Assembly: GCA_025201345.1 (NCBI GenBank)
Contig: JAIXMG010000012.1
Location: forward strand, 248,001-312,000
Origin: Thamnidium elegans
Taxonomy: Eukaryota; Mucoromycota; Mucoromycetes; Mucorales; Mucoraceae
DNA: 64,000 nt
Reading direction: 5' to 3'
Shown: positions 12,762-24,608 of the stretch, piece by piece
How positions within the stretch are numbered: position 1 is the stretch's first letter
How the letters are laid out: every line of letters starts with the position of its first letter
Program-made: the position numbers and the translations under genes
Notes under the pieces: generated by a model
Seen by the model: only the letters and a program-made list of their open reading frames with translations
What the model was told of the DNA's origin: nothing
Databases searched by the model: none

Positions 12762-14406
12762 ATGGAAGGAAGTTCAACAGCAGGAGATGGATACGTCCCT
12801 TCACCTACTAACCCCCAACAAGAAGATTGCAGTATTCTTTCACCTACATTAGCGGATATTTTAAGTGATGATCGTATTTTAAGATTTTATCAATGTGTAA
12901 AAGATATCAAGACACAAGGCTCTCCAAAGCAAACATCTGCCATGTTCTTTGCTCTCTGTCATGCTCTTGGTGACACTGTCTCGTTCTTAAAGGTACCCAA
13001 CATGTCCAAGATCATGTTCCGTCAAGAACAACAAATCTTTGCGGTTAATGTATCTGGTACTCAACATGATACAGTACAGATATTCAATCAACAACAACAG
13101 ACTAATGACATGCCTATGGATCCTATAAAGATGGCCGGTTCTACTGCCGGTTTAATGCACGACGTTGATTCTACTCATACCTCCAATCTCTTTTCCGCAA
13201 CTGCTGCCGATGGTTCTCCTCAACATTTACTTCAAGCTGCTTTGTCTTCTGTAGGTCATGGCTTACCTGATCATAGTGCTCCTGTGCAACCACCTACCGC
13301 CGCTTCTAAAAGAAAAAATGCAAAGAATGAAGACGGTACGGCACCTCCCAAAAGAGCCAAGAAGGCTTCACCAAGAGATAAGGAGTATGCTGTTAGACGT
13401 AAGTGGCTTATTGCCTTTTTTTTTTTTTTTTTATATATTAAAATTTTTTTTATGTGTAGGTAATGAGGTGATTCAAGACTTATTAAAGGTTTCAGAAGCA
13501 GACTTGTTACATCAAGCAAACATTGTAGATAGTGAAGTCAAGTTGATTATTCAAGGTCACGAACGGTCCACCAAGTTTGGTGTTCTTGCACCTATTCACC
13601 GTTTTGCAGCGTTTGCTAATTTACCAGCACATTATGATTGTGACTTTGCACCCAAAAATGCCGGTGTTTATTACAACTACGAATATTTCCAACTTTATTT
13701 AGCCTACCGCGATTTAGAGGCAGAGCGTCAGCAGCAGCAACAATTGGAAGGTGGAGATCCTCGACCTATTTTGGTGCAATGCCGTGCTGATATTGAAAAA
13801 GTATTGGTTAGTACAAACTGGGAAGCTATTCGTCGTCGCTTGACTATTGGTGAGCGTATTTGTCAAGTATGCGGTGTTGTGGGACGTGGGTTCTTGTTGT
13901 TAAGTAAGCAGGTCTCGGGTCGTAAATTGTTACATAATTTTAATACGGGTGAGTGGGGAGAATTTATGCGCGAATTTCAAAAACATGAAAATCAACCGTT
14001 ACTTCAAACTTTGCAAACAAAGTATTCACCGGAAAGATTTTATGGGCCTCGTCAGGAGATCATGATGCCTCCTCAACAACAAATTCAACAGGTACAACAA
14101 CAGGTTCAACAACAACAACAGCAGCAGCCTCAACACGTTCAACAACAACAACAACCTCTTGAAATTCAACAGCAAACTCAAATTCAACAACCTCATGAAG
14201 TCCAACAACAACAACAACATGAAGTTCAACAACAGCCTCAAATTCCTCAAACCATGGATTCTACTCCTACTAACTCTAATCCTGGTACACCTAATAATGC
14301 ATCCATGGGTGCAGTTGCAGCGGCAGTTGCTTCTGTTGTTGGTAATGCTTCACCTGAATTAGTTGTTACACCAACAGATAACTCTATTACATCAAAGCAA
14401 GAATAA
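12762..14406 (+). CDS. Unrecognised nuclear-looking protein with Q-rich C-terminus
   Basis: I do not recognise this family. Exons 12762..13398 and 13460..14406 (1584 nt, 527 aa). The first ~80 residues form a compact hydrophobic block (LADILSDD, FYQCVKDIK, MFFALCHALGD). A basic stretch with SKRKN and PPKRAKK resembles a nuclear localisation signal. After the intron a well-ordered region follows (about 215-430) with IVDSEVKLIIQGHERS, FGVLAPIHRFAAFANLP, and RRLTIGERICQVCGVVGRG, where a lone CQVC pair sits. The C-terminal ~110 residues are dominated by glutamine. The composition suggests a transcription-linked protein, but that is inference. The second donor-acceptor pair gives V-R-R-N-E-V in frame. 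A long T run follows the stop. Confidence 0.8.
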
Positions 14407-14479
14407 ATTTTTTTTTAAAAAAAGGTACTTTATTATTATTATTATTATTATTATTGTTATTATTATTATTCTATTTTTC

Positions 14480-14481
<2 letters not shown>

Positions 14482-14531
<50 letters not shown>
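14482..14531. repeat. Poly(T) run of 50 between convergent genes
   Basis: Uninterrupted T50 (A50 on the other strand) in the 3' region shared by the Q-rich gene and CPR. Its length is probably only approximate because homopolymers of this size are poorly resolved by sequencing. Confidence 0.8.
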
Positions 14532-14535
<4 letters not shown>

Positions 14536-14570
14536 AAAAAAAACCGTTGTTGCTGTATATTCTAAATGAT

Positions 14571-16814
14571 CTAACTCCAAATATCTTCTTGATAACGACC
14601 TGTAGTTCTTAATCCCTTGACATAGTCATGCGCTTTTGTATCCGTCATACCACCAAATTCAATAGCACAATTAATAAAAGATTGATTTACATCACGAGCC
14701 ATGTTTTTAGCATCACCGCAGACATATATATAACCTCCCTTTTGTAATAAATCCCAGACTAATCTTCCTTCTTGCTGTAAGCGATGTTGAACATAGATTT
14801 TTTCAGGCTGGTCACGAGAAAAGGCAGTGATAAGACGTGACTCGTCGCCCAGCTTGCTAAAGAGCTCAGGCCATTCTTGAGCATAAAGGAAGTCTTGCGA
14901 TTCGTGACGACTGCCGTAGAATAAAAGGGTAGGTCCCGTTTGCTTACCCTTGTCTTTTTCAAAGGCACGCTCACGGATAAAGGCACGGAAGGGGGCTACA
15001 CCCGTACCAGGACCTACCATAATAATGGGTACAGTAGAGTTACGAGGTAATTTGAATTGAGAATGACGGACGTGTACGGGGACCTTTTGACAGAGTCCGT
15101 CTGAACCAAGATATAATTGACGTGGACCAGATAAATTATAAGTAGGTACTGCTGATGAAATCAACTCTTGCTGCTGCTGCATTTGAATTCTATATAAAAA
15201 GGTTGAGTTGACACCATGCACGATATGATGAGGGTTAGCAGTAGGTTGGTACGAGAGCACAACAACTGTTGCAGAAATAACATTGGGGCTTTCTTTTGCA
15301 GAACTTGAGATGGAATAAAATCTAGGCTGCATACGAGATACGTTTTCAACAATCAAATCAAAGGGCACACTTGAAAATAAACCAGTACGAGTATCGTTAC
15401 CAGTAACGAATTCTAGTACTTGGGCCAAGTTACGACAGGATTCAGTAACGTGCAAACGGTATGCGTCTTTATCTGTAGCTAATTGGATCAAGTTGGACTT
15501 GGATTCTTCAGTAGGTGCAAATTCAACAAACGAGCTTAAGATTTGACGAGAGATGGGGGCGCATATCTCCAAGTAGTATCTGAAGATGGAGCGGTATGTG
15601 GTAGGGACAGGGAAAGGATACTTTTTGGAAGCGGTAGGGTCGATTGCATTAATCGTGACCACAGCATCGAGTTTATCTGTTAGGCCTAATACGGAAGCCA
15701 ATCTGTTGACTTCAATTTCATTGTTTGTAGGCCACATTGCAACATGATCACCAGTGTTATAACTAAGGTTTGTACCACTAATGTCAATTTCCACATGCAA
15801 ACAATTTCTCTCTCCTCCTTCAGAAAACAACTCTCTGCTAGTAACAGGCGCAATAAAGGGACGCTTAGCGTCAAACACAACCTTTGCATGCTTTTTGGGT
15901 CGTTCAGACAACTCGCCAAAATAAACTTGATCCTTTTCGTATTCAAGTAATTCTTGCACGGAGTAAATGGGCTCTCTGGGACCAGATTTAGCGGAGCTTT
16001 CATCTACACCCAGTGTCGCACAAAAGAATGGCCATAAAGTTTCTTTCCAAGTTAAATAATCTTCTTCTAATGAACCATCGTCATCGCCTTCGCCGGATTC
16101 ACCAACAAGGTGTGCACCCAGCTTGGTTAAACACTTGGTTACCTTTCGAGAGACTTCATTGTAGTGCTCGTACGTCTTGTTACCAAGACCAAACATGACA
16201 AAGTTCAGGTTGTGTAAAGGTGCGTCTTCGGCAGACGCAGAAAATGTTGGCTCTTCCTCTGTAACGAGATCCCAAAATTCCATAGCGTTATCGGTTGGAT
16301 CACCTTCGCCGTAAGTAGCTAATACAAAGATAACAAGATGGTCCTTTGGTACCTGATCCAAATAAGTCAAATCGTAAAGTTCCATATCGGCTGTCATACA
16401 ATTGACACCAAATCTTTGTGAACATTCTTTTGCAATACGAGCAGCGTAACCTTCTGCTGTACCTGTTTGTGAACCATAAAACACAATGACTCTACGACCC
16501 TGTTTTTTTTATAAAAAAAAAAAGATTTTTTTTTTTTTGTGATGATGTGTGTGTTTTTTTTAGAAAAACGAGATTGGTTTGTAGAGAGATCTAGTTTATT
16601 AACTTACTTGTTCTTTCATAACTTTAACAAAGTTGGTTTCTCGCTTTTTGACTGTACCAGAACCGGCAGTAGGTGTAAGGGCCTGTTTCTTACCGAACAG
16701 CAAGTCTTTGAGCTGGTGTCTGCTGAACCAAGCAGCTGTGCCTAGCCCAATAGCACTGAGCAGGATCAAATCGGTTGTATCGAATAATGTATCTTGTTCC
16801 TGTGTAGAGTCCAT
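14571..16814 (-). CDS. CPR1: NADPH-cytochrome P450 reductase
   Basis: ER-anchored diflavin enzyme that passes electrons from NADPH through FAD and FMN to cytochrome P450s, for example in ergosterol synthesis. Exons 16814..16608 and 16499..14571 (2136 nt, 711 aa, normal for the family). An N-terminal hydrophobic anchor (LILLSAIGLGTAAWF) lies in exon 1. The FMN-binding flavodoxin part shows FYGSQTGTAE and LATYGEGDPTDN, the FAD part RFYSISSS, and the NADPH part GPGTGVAPFRAF and YVCGDAKNMARDV. The C-terminus ends in DIWS with the penultimate Trp that stacks on FAD. Convergent with the Q-rich gene; the two stops are 164 bp apart with a T50 run between them. Confidence 0.97.
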
Positions 16815-18315
16815 AGTTGCAATAATAATAATAAAAAAAAGAGGGTAAAGAAAGGAATAAAGAAAGTATTTATTTTGTTTTTTTATGTTAGGAGCTCCGT
16901 ACTTTTTTTTTTTTTTTTTTTTTTGGCCCTGTCGGGGTAGGTTACCGAACATAAAAAAAAACAGACGTTTTCATTGTAGGTTTCGCAAATGTTACAAATA
17001 TGGTAGAAGCAAATTGGAGAGAAGAAGAGGATTGTGTTTAAAACAACGACTTGAATAAAAGTGTTTGATGTAAGAGTAAGAAATAGCATTTTATATAGAT
17101 ACGGTAATATAAGACATCCTTTTTGATTGTTACTTTGTGCCAGTGAAAAAAAGCTGTATACTACTCTACGGAAAAATACAACAGAAAAAAAAAAAAGAAG
17201 CAGTTATGAATTACCCTGTTTTTTATAACTCAGTCATGCTTTTTTAAAAACGGGAATAGTCAAAGCACAGTTTTCGCTGTATCTTTTTTAAAAAGTGCAA
17301 TGCGATTCACCTTCCATTTTACTTTAAAGAGAAACTGATATATTTGCTAGTACAATAGAAGCGATTAAAATACTACCAGTGATACACTTTCAGCGACCCA
17401 TCTTTACTTGTAGAAGAGAGTGTCTGCAATAAGGTTGAACAGGATGATTTATTAAGCTGCTTTGCAGGAAGACACGCTTAAATAAATATAGGCCATGACC
17501 TGTCGCATTGTAACACGAAATATTCCAAAAAGTATAAATGCTCCTACTAATTCTTTTTTGAATAAATCTAATCATTATTGATTGAATCGTCCCTTTTTAA
17601 CAATGATTCTATCTGCTACCTTATCTCTCTGTTTACATTTTTTTTTGTATATAATTAAGCATTTATCTATTTATGGTACTTGATGCTGGTACAAGTAGGT
17701 AAATTACCTTATTACGCACTGACAATGAATATATTTACTGTTTGCCACCTCCCCCCCCCCCTTAGCTTGTATCTTACTGACTAAAAAAATAAAAATGCAC
17801 ACAATTAAAGGGGTTATGTAACTACATCCTAAAGCGGTATATGTATTTATAAAGTTTACGATTTTTACGAAAAGCAAACATTAACGATCGTCAGTAATGA
17901 AGTCCAGGTAAGCGCGGAAGTTTTTTTTTTTTTTGTGTGTGTACAAATATATCTCCTAGCGTAATTGAACTGACCAAGAACATGTCTGGGACCTGACATT
18001 CCATCATCTTAATATAATACTCTCCCCTCAATTGTTGTACTTTCAAGCAAACGATTTTTTTTTATTAAGTAAACCTATCTAAACTTTAAAAAGTGCACTA
18101 AGGAGCACAAAAAGTTTATTACACCGTATGTGCAATATGGGGTATATCATGAGGTTTTATGATTGCAGTGTGAGTAATTATTATTTATTTATTTACTAAC
18201 AAGTTGGAACACAACAGGAAGAATCTACAAACTCCCTTTTTTTTTTTTTTTTTTTTTTTAATACGTTAATAACGAAAAAAAACCGGACGCACACTCAAAA
18301 AAAAAGTAGCTTAAT
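16815..18315. other. Intergenic region upstream of CPR and downstream of the GAT-domain gene
   Basis: 1.5 kb with no supportable gene on either strand. It holds several homopolymer runs (T20 near 16905, C12-13 near 17751, T near 17922 and 18238). The short open frames here have no recognisable content. Confidence 0.5.
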
Positions 18316-18750
18316 TTACCATTCACCTTCAATCATTTCACTTGTCATTTCATATTTATTTAATGCTTGAGAGAGTTCTTCAAGAGCTAATTGTACAGAT
18401 GAAATACCTTCAGTATCAAATTCAGACCAAAGCTGTTCTGAAAGGTAGTCTTTTAACTGTAAACATTCTTGATATGCATCCTACAAATACACGATTATAA
18501 GTTTAATGTATATACAATTAAAAAAGATAGGACCTACTTTAGCTGTTTCATTCGATTTTATTTGTTGAGGATCCATCATGACCATCATATGTAAAAGAAA
18601 AGAACTTGATCTCTTGGAGTTAACGACTGCTTCTTCTAAGCTGATATTTAAAGGGGTAGTCTAAAGGGTTTATTATTAGTAATGAATAACAAGATATAAT
18701 AATAAATTTACATTAGAAACAGAATAACCAGCTACTTGAGTTGAAGGCAT
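18316..18750 (-). CDS. Small stand-alone GAT-domain protein
   Basis: Three-exon gene too short for a simple ORF scan: 18750..18712, 18660..18538, 18480..18316 (327 nt, 108 aa). Nearly the whole product resembles the three-helix GAT domain of GGA and TOM1/LSB5 trafficking adaptors: NISLEEAVVNSKRSSSFL in helix 1, KDAYQECLQLKDYL in helix 2, and LALEELSQALNKYEMT in helix 3, the last fitting the usual 'LNDELNxxLxxYE' pattern. Known GAT domains bind Arf-GTP, ubiquitin or ESCRT partners, normally between a VHS domain and clathrin-binding tails, all of which are absent here. I infer a truncated or specialised trafficking adaptor. Both introns have clean GT/AG ends and the frame closes. Divergent from the neighbouring WW-like gene. 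Confidence 0.65.
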
Positions 18751-19103
18751 TTTATATTAGAAAAAAAAAAAAGAGAGAAGAAAGTGTGAGAAAGAGAAGA
18801 AAAAAAAAATGTACGAGGGAGAATGCATATGACTTTATTTATAAATATCAGCGTGCACACTTTCACATGTCAATTAATCTTACAAATATAACTATTTCAT
18901 GTCAGAAAAAAAGAAAAAGCTAGAGGAAACTGATTCTTTTTGTGACTGAAACTGATCTTTAATTATCTGACAACAATTGTTTCAAGCCTACCAAGTTGTG
19001 GATACAACTCAAAAAAAGCGACTATTTTTTTATTACTGTTGTATATAAAACAAAAATATTTTTTTTTTTTTTTTTCATTTTCTTTTTTTTCTCTTGTTAC
19101 TCC

Positions 19104-19150
<47 letters not shown>

Positions 19151-19176
19151 AAATAAGTACATATATACCAAAAGGA
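18751..19176. promoter_or_regulatory. Divergent promoter region with long poly(T) tract
   Basis: 426 bp between the GAT gene (-) and the first WW-like gene (+). A T40 run at 19107..19146 ends 30 bp before the ATG at 19177 and is preceded by further pyrimidine tracts. Such poly(dA:dT) tracts are known to exclude nucleosomes in fungal promoters; the role here is inference. Confidence 0.4.
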
Positions 19177-21723
19177 ATGTCATATAACAGTAAACGATTT
19201 AAACGTCAAGAAGACGACAACAACCATTTACCTCAAGTATTTCAACGCTTAGGAAGTTCCCCCAGACCAAATAATACTACTATCACTTATACTTCTAGAA
19301 CACAACGTAATAATGAAGGAGGAGGTGCTGGTTTAAGAATTGCTCGGTACAACTCACTCAACTCTAATTCCCCTCAACAGGCTTACCCTGATTACTCAAA
19401 GATTAGTCAATTAAGAGATGACGCCGTTCATTACGCTCCCAATAACAAATATGTCTATAATCAACCTATACAAACGCCAACAAATAACTTTAGGTTTGTA
19501 CGATCCGATGCTTCAAAAGACGTCTCAAGACTCATCATATCTTTCCTCCGTGATTCTCCTGTATCTAGTCAACCACAATCACCTCCATCTCCTTCTTATA
19601 ACTATAATAATATGCATCATAATAACAGAAGAGTTATAAATGAACACCAGCAAGATCATCTATACCAAGAACAACAACAACAAGAAGACATGCAAGAACA
19701 AACTTATAACGATAGGATAAATATTGATATTGCTAAAAAGATTCGAATCACAGCTTCTATACCAACTTCAAATATGTCGAATGATCATGTAGACAGCAAT
19801 GCAGTTGGTTCAAATATAAATAATAACAAGCAACTTATAACGCCCAAGAGACAGGTCACGGTGGCTACGCCACGTAAAGACCGCAGTTCCAGTAGTGAAC
19901 GACAAGCCGTATCAAAGAGAGCGAGAGTAAGCTCTCCTGCATCTCGTACTAAAAGAACAAGGTCTCCTTCTCCACTATCCGAGACAGGTCGTATCCGCCG
20001 TCCACGTCGCTCGTCTGTCGGAGACTATGGTAGCGATGAAGATATCCCGTTTTTAATTTTAAAGTCGGATACATACATACCAAATTACGCTAAAGAGGAT
20101 AACATCAATAACAGACTGAGTGGTGCTAAAAAATTCAAAGACTTGAGGTCTTATCCGCCCCTTGGGTCAACTGCGACAGAAGCAGTTTCACATAACAAAG
20201 TCTGGAAAAAACCCGAGAGTAGCCCCTTGCCCCTTTCTAAAAAGTTTACGCCTGGTGCTACAAAAACTGTTGATGTCACTCGGTCTAACACGAAATTGAC
20301 ACCGAATTTTAACACCAATCAAGAAACGATGGATCCAACAAAGGTCTTTCCCGCTCCAACTAAAAAGCATACCGCTCCATCTGTTAAACCTGTCGCCACG
20401 TCCGCTGAACATGCTAATGCGCCCACGAAAGTCGGTACTACCGCCGTCAAGCCTGTTACTGCTAAGTCCGTTACTACCAAACGGGCTGCTACACCTTCTA
20501 AACCTGCTGCTGCACCTTTTAATCGTGATGCTGCTTCCTCTAATCCTGTTACTGCATCTTCCAAACAGAATACTTCACCTGTAAAGTCTGCTATACGTGA
20601 TACGCCTGATAGTACATCTACAACGTCTGTTACAGCGTCTATCACCACATCTGTTAAACCTACTTTCTCACCTAAAAAACCTGCTGAAACAAGTATTGAT
20701 ACGCCCATAAATCCAGTCATTGATACATCGTCAAAGAATAAACTAGCAGAGATTACTGATAAACCTGTAAAACCTGTTTTGTTTGCTATAAAACCAGCTT
20801 CCAAACTATTAAAACCCGGTACCGAAGCAAAAAAAGCTTTTATTGAAAAGGACTGCAAATTAAAGGAGGTATCAAGCAGATGGGATACATTACCTTCTAA
20901 GCATACCGACCTTGAAAAGCAGGACAATGTTGCTGATAATAATAATACTGTTTATTCGGATACCTCTGTTTCGACAGTCAAGCATGGTATTGATAATCAG
21001 AGTAAATATATTAATACGGCAACAGGTTCTTTTGCTTCTCAGGGTGTAGGTATTCAAAAGTCGAGTAATGAACCAACCAGTACACCGTCTACTGAACAAC
21101 AAAATCAAGATGATGCTTTCGTCAAGCAGCAGGAAGGTATCAAGCAGGATGAAAGAGCAAGGAATTTATTGAGACAGGTGTCGATTGATGAAAGAGAGGA
21201 TGTTGTCATGGATATTGAACCTCCTCCTGCAGGAAATCGACCAGCACCCATTTTAAATATCCATAATCAATGCAAACGATACCAACCACCCGTTATTACT
21301 ATTTTGAAGGATGAGCCTTTGTCGGATCATGATATGAGTCCAGTTGAAAATGAACAAGACCCAGTTTATGATTCATTAACAAGTGTTATGCAAAATACGG
21401 TGAATATAATTATGGGAGAATTTATAGAAACCTGTGCAGAAGAAGCAGAAAAGAAAAAACATGTTAAAAAATTACCAGATATCATCAATACTCAAGAACC
21501 CGTATTGTTAAATTCGTCGAATGAACAAGCACAACAGTTAATTTCACCGCCTGTATCTTCTAATACAGAGACATCACCTGTGGTATTACCAATTGTAACT
21601 GATAAACCAAAAGCAATTAGGTCTAGGTTACCAGCACCTTGGAAAGTTAGAATGACAGATTCTGGTGATATATTTTATCTCAATTCAGTAACAGGTGAAA
21701 CAACACCGACAAGGCCCGTGTAA
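19177..21723 (+). CDS. Low-complexity basic protein ending in a degenerate WW-like module (copy 1)
   Basis: Single-exon, 848 aa. Most of the protein is disordered: Asn/Gln-rich at the start, then Ser/Arg and SP-rich (about 225-285), then a long Thr/Ala/Pro/Lys stretch with loose repeats of KP[VA]-type units (about 400-530). The last 37 residues are different: SRLPAPWKVRM, then DSGDIFYLNSVTGE, then TRPV and stop. This matches a WW domain (LPxxW, central Y/F-aromatic pair, N-x2-TGE, x-RP) except that the second tryptophan is replaced. The same ending occurs in the next gene and at 38927..39142. The SR-like parts hint at RNA metabolism, by analogy with WW/SR splicing proteins, but function is unknown. 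Confidence 0.8.
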   Translation: MSYNSKRFKRQEDDNNHLPQVFQRLGSSPRPNNTTITYTSRTQRNNEGGGAGLRIARYNSLNSNSPQQAYPDYSKISQLRDDAVHYAPNNKYVYNQPIQTPTNNFRFVRSDASKDVSRLIISFLRDSPVSSQPQSPPSPSYNYNNMHHNNRRVINEHQQDHLYQEQQQQEDMQEQTYNDRINIDIAKKIRITASIPTSNMSNDHVDSNAVGSNINNNKQLITPKRQVTVATPRKDRSSSSERQAVSKRARVSSPASRTKRTRSPSPLSETGRIRRPRRSSVGDYGSDEDIPFLILKSDTYIPNYAKEDNINNRLSGAKKFKDLRSYPPLGSTATEAVSHNKVWKKPESSPLPLSKKFTPGATKTVDVTRSNTKLTPNFNTNQETMDPTKVFPAPTKKHTAPSVKPVATSAEHANAPTKVGTTAVKPVTAKSVTTKRAATPSKPAAAPFNRDAASSNPVTASSKQNTSPVKSAIRDTPDSTSTTSVTASITTSVKPTFSPKKPAETSIDTPINPVIDTSSKNKLAEITDKPVKPVLFAIKPASKLLKPGTEAKKAFIEKDCKLKEVSSRWDTLPSKHTDLEKQDNVADNNNTVYSDTSVSTVKHGIDNQSKYINTATGSFASQGVGIQKSSNEPTSTPSTEQQNQDDAFVKQQEGIKQDERARNLLRQVSIDEREDVVMDIEPPPAGNRPAPILNIHNQCKRYQPPVITILKDEPLSDHDMSPVENEQDPVYDSLTSVMQNTVNIIMGEFIETCAEEAEKKKHVKKLPDIINTQEPVLLNSSNEQAQQLISPPVSSNTETSPVVLPIVTDKPKAIRSRLPAPWKVRMTDSGDIFYLNSVTGETTPTRPV

Positions 21724-21860
21724 TGTACAGCAAGAAAAGAAGAAGAAAAAAAAGGAAAGGATTTGTAAATGTTATAATAAAATGTTTCAGTCAGAGGGAT
21801 ATTATCTTTATGGCTCGTCGATCAAACCAGTTTAAAGGCCTCTCTCTTTCTTTTTCTTTG

Positions 21861-21909
<49 letters not shown>

Positions 21910-22301
21910 TATGTGTAGCTATGTCAACTAAAGTGGTTGAAGTAATCCGATTTCTTTTCGCTCGAGACCTTCACACCAAACAAAAAAAAACAAAAAAACT
22001 ATAACGCTGTCTCTAAAATAAGCAATGTTAATAATGCAGCAAAACAGTGATTTTTTTGGAGCAAGTAAATATATGCAGAACTGATATTCGAAAAATGTAT
22101 AAAGTCCGTTTAAAACAACGTAGTAGTTTCAAGGAGAGACTTTTTGACACACACAAAAAACTATAGCTATGTGTACTGAAAAGAAGGTTCTGGTTTATAT
22201 CACGTCACATATTACCGCAGCAATATAATTTTTTTTTCTTGTTTACCTTTACTTTTTTTTTTCTTCTTTATACCCTAATTATAATAATAGTAATAATAAT
22301 A
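21724..22301. other. Spacer between the two tandem WW-like genes
   Basis: 578 bp with no supportable gene. Contains an A36-37 run (about 21871-21907) and pyrimidine-rich sequence just before the next start. Confidence 0.4.
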
Positions 22302-23957
22302 ATGTCTACAAGTAAGTATAGCGAAAGCAGAAGATACTCTTCCAGCGTAGAGAACATTCCGGATCCAAACAACACCGCATTGGAGGTTGTTTCTATCGCA
22401 CCGCCATCTCTCAACATCAAGAATGAATTAAAAGAAATGCCAGACATTTCTACTACTCTTACTACTACCACCGCCACTAATGCAAATAACGGTAATAATA
22501 TTAATTGCAATAACAGACATTCTTCTCGCTACGCGACAAATAGCCAATATTGTAGCTATACTAATCAAAGATCGCGTCAAGAATCTTTTTCACCTGATAA
22601 TAACCAACAAACGCGTTCTGCTTCACCTCTTCGTCACCAAAGGGATTATTCTGTTTCTTTTCGTGCCCCTCGTCCAAGCCGTTGGGATCGTTCACCTTCA
22701 CCACATTCATATCAAAGAGGTCGTTCTCCTACACCTCGTGCATATCAAAGAGGTCGTTCACCTTCACCATATTCATATCAAAGAGGTCGTTCACCTACTC
22801 CTCGTCTTCGCCAAAGAGATCGCTCTCTTTCACCTATTCAATATCGAAGATATTATTCTCGTTCACCAAATCAACGCCAATGGGCTTATTCTCGTTCACC
22901 AAGTCAACACCAATGGTATTACTCTCGTTCACCTAGCCCAAACAGTAGGCATTACACTCCTTCTCCTCCCCCATGTCGTTTTACTCGCCCACCTATTTCA
23001 CGCCGTCATGATCGTCCATCTCGTTGGGAGCGTTCATCTTCTTATCGATATGATCGTTCTCCATCACCTTACTATCGTAGACGATCCTTTTCTCGTAGTA
23101 ATTATAACTCATTCTCCCCTCCTTACCAACGAGGTCGTTCTCCTACAGTCATTCGTTCTCAACGCAAAAGCCTTTCTCCTGTATATGGATATAACTGTGG
23201 AACTTCTGCTCGAGTTGCAAGCCCCCCACCGTCACCTCTTCCTGCACCCCAATCTCCTATCTATATGCCCTCCTCCAGTTCGTCCTCTCGTTTGTCTTCT
23301 CGCTTGCCTTCTGTTTATGGAAGTGTACCTTCTCGTTTACCGGAAAGTCGTTCACCACAGCCCGCGTACTATCGTAGTTCATCAAACTACCGTAGACGTT
23401 CCTTGTCTCCTCGACGTGAATCAACACGCAGAACAAGAGCAGATAGCAGCGACAACAGAAATCGTCGATCTTTATCACGATCTTCATACACCAGAGAGGC
23501 GACTCAAACACCATTACAGGCAGAGTATATTCCTCTACAAGGTGCTTCCCTTGATTTGGTTGGTATTTTACGAGGTCGTAATATCGAAAGACCGACTGGC
23601 CCGTTTCAAGATTATATTCCGGATATTACAAGCAATAGCGGTATCGTTTTATTCATTTTTAGAGTTAAAATGGTTAATTAATATGCATTCTTTTTTTAAA
23701 ATATATACATATACATATATATATATGTATATATAGGAGAAGACGACCAAGTCTTGCCAGATTGTAGTACGTATAGGACAAGTGCCAATCGTAGAACTAC
23801 TTACGTCCCACCATTATCAGACACGACAAATTTATTTGGTACTGGACGAAAAACTCGATTGCCTTCACATTGGAAAGTAAAGATGACGAATGATGGTGAT
23901 ATTTATTATTTCAACTTGATCACCCAAGAACAAAGATCAACAAGACCTATAGTTTAA
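22302..23957 (+). CDS. SR/RS-repeat protein ending in a degenerate WW-like module (copy 2)
   Basis: Exons 22302..23640 and 23737..23957 (1560 nt, 519 aa). The middle of the protein is packed with RSPSP, RGRSPTP and YSRSP units, like SR-type splicing factors, including three 11-residue tandem units starting YQRGRSP. The second exon carries TRLPSHWKVKM, then NDGDIYYFNLITQE, then STRPIV and stop, the same WW-like ending as the upstream gene and again without the second tryptophan. An in-frame upstream extension exists but has no ATG before 22302. The two tandem genes differ everywhere except this ending and their low-complexity RS character. A role in pre-mRNA processing is plausible by composition only. 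Confidence 0.8.
22708..22806 (+). repeat. 33-bp tandem repeat encoding YQRGRSP units
   Basis: Three consecutive 33-bp units, each starting CATATCAAAGAGGTCG (22708, 22741, 22774), inside the SR-rich gene. Each encodes 11 residues of the form YQRGRSP[TS]P plus two variable residues. Confidence 0.85.
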
Positions 23958-24608
23958 ATGGAACGACTTTGGGATTTTTTATTTGTTTATATGTTTTATA
24001 TATTCTTTAATGGAAGGGCGAAATACTAGTGTATTTGTTAAAAAAAAAAAGTAAAATGTTGTAATAAAAAACAATAATTTTGTATCCAAGTAAATTTATG
24101 TAATAGAACGTTCATTTTATTATGATGGGTTTAAATACAAACGGATATAGTTCGCTTAAAATTACAGCCCTTTTTATTAATCAACTATGTATAATGTAAG
24201 GTCAGTGATCCCTATTATGTATTTTAAGTTAAACGAGAATCATTGGTTCCACACTATGGAAAAAAAAGGAATGATGCACGTCATTTAAATTTTAAAACTG
24301 CATACTTATGTATAACCTATGACAAGTACCAAAAGCATCAGACTTTTTTATGATAACTGACGCCTAGCACAAATGGCTCATTTTTTTGTATGCAGGGGCG
24401 TCCCAAGGAAACATGTCAATAGCATTCATTATTCTGATAATCAACTGATTATTACACTAGGTGTACAGAAAATGGAATTATAATCATCCCCCTCCCCCTT
24501 TCAAAAACAACATAGTATATATAGCTTGTATATCTTACCTTTCTTTCTCTTTTTTTTTTTTTTTTTTTTTATTATTATTGTTTTATTTAATTACTTTAAT
24601 TTTATTGA
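23958..24608. other. Intergenic region upstream of the antiporter gene
   Basis: 651 bp with no supportable gene. A TATA-like TATATATAG at about 24516 and a T21 run at 24550..24570 precede the antiporter start at 24609. Confidence 0.4.
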
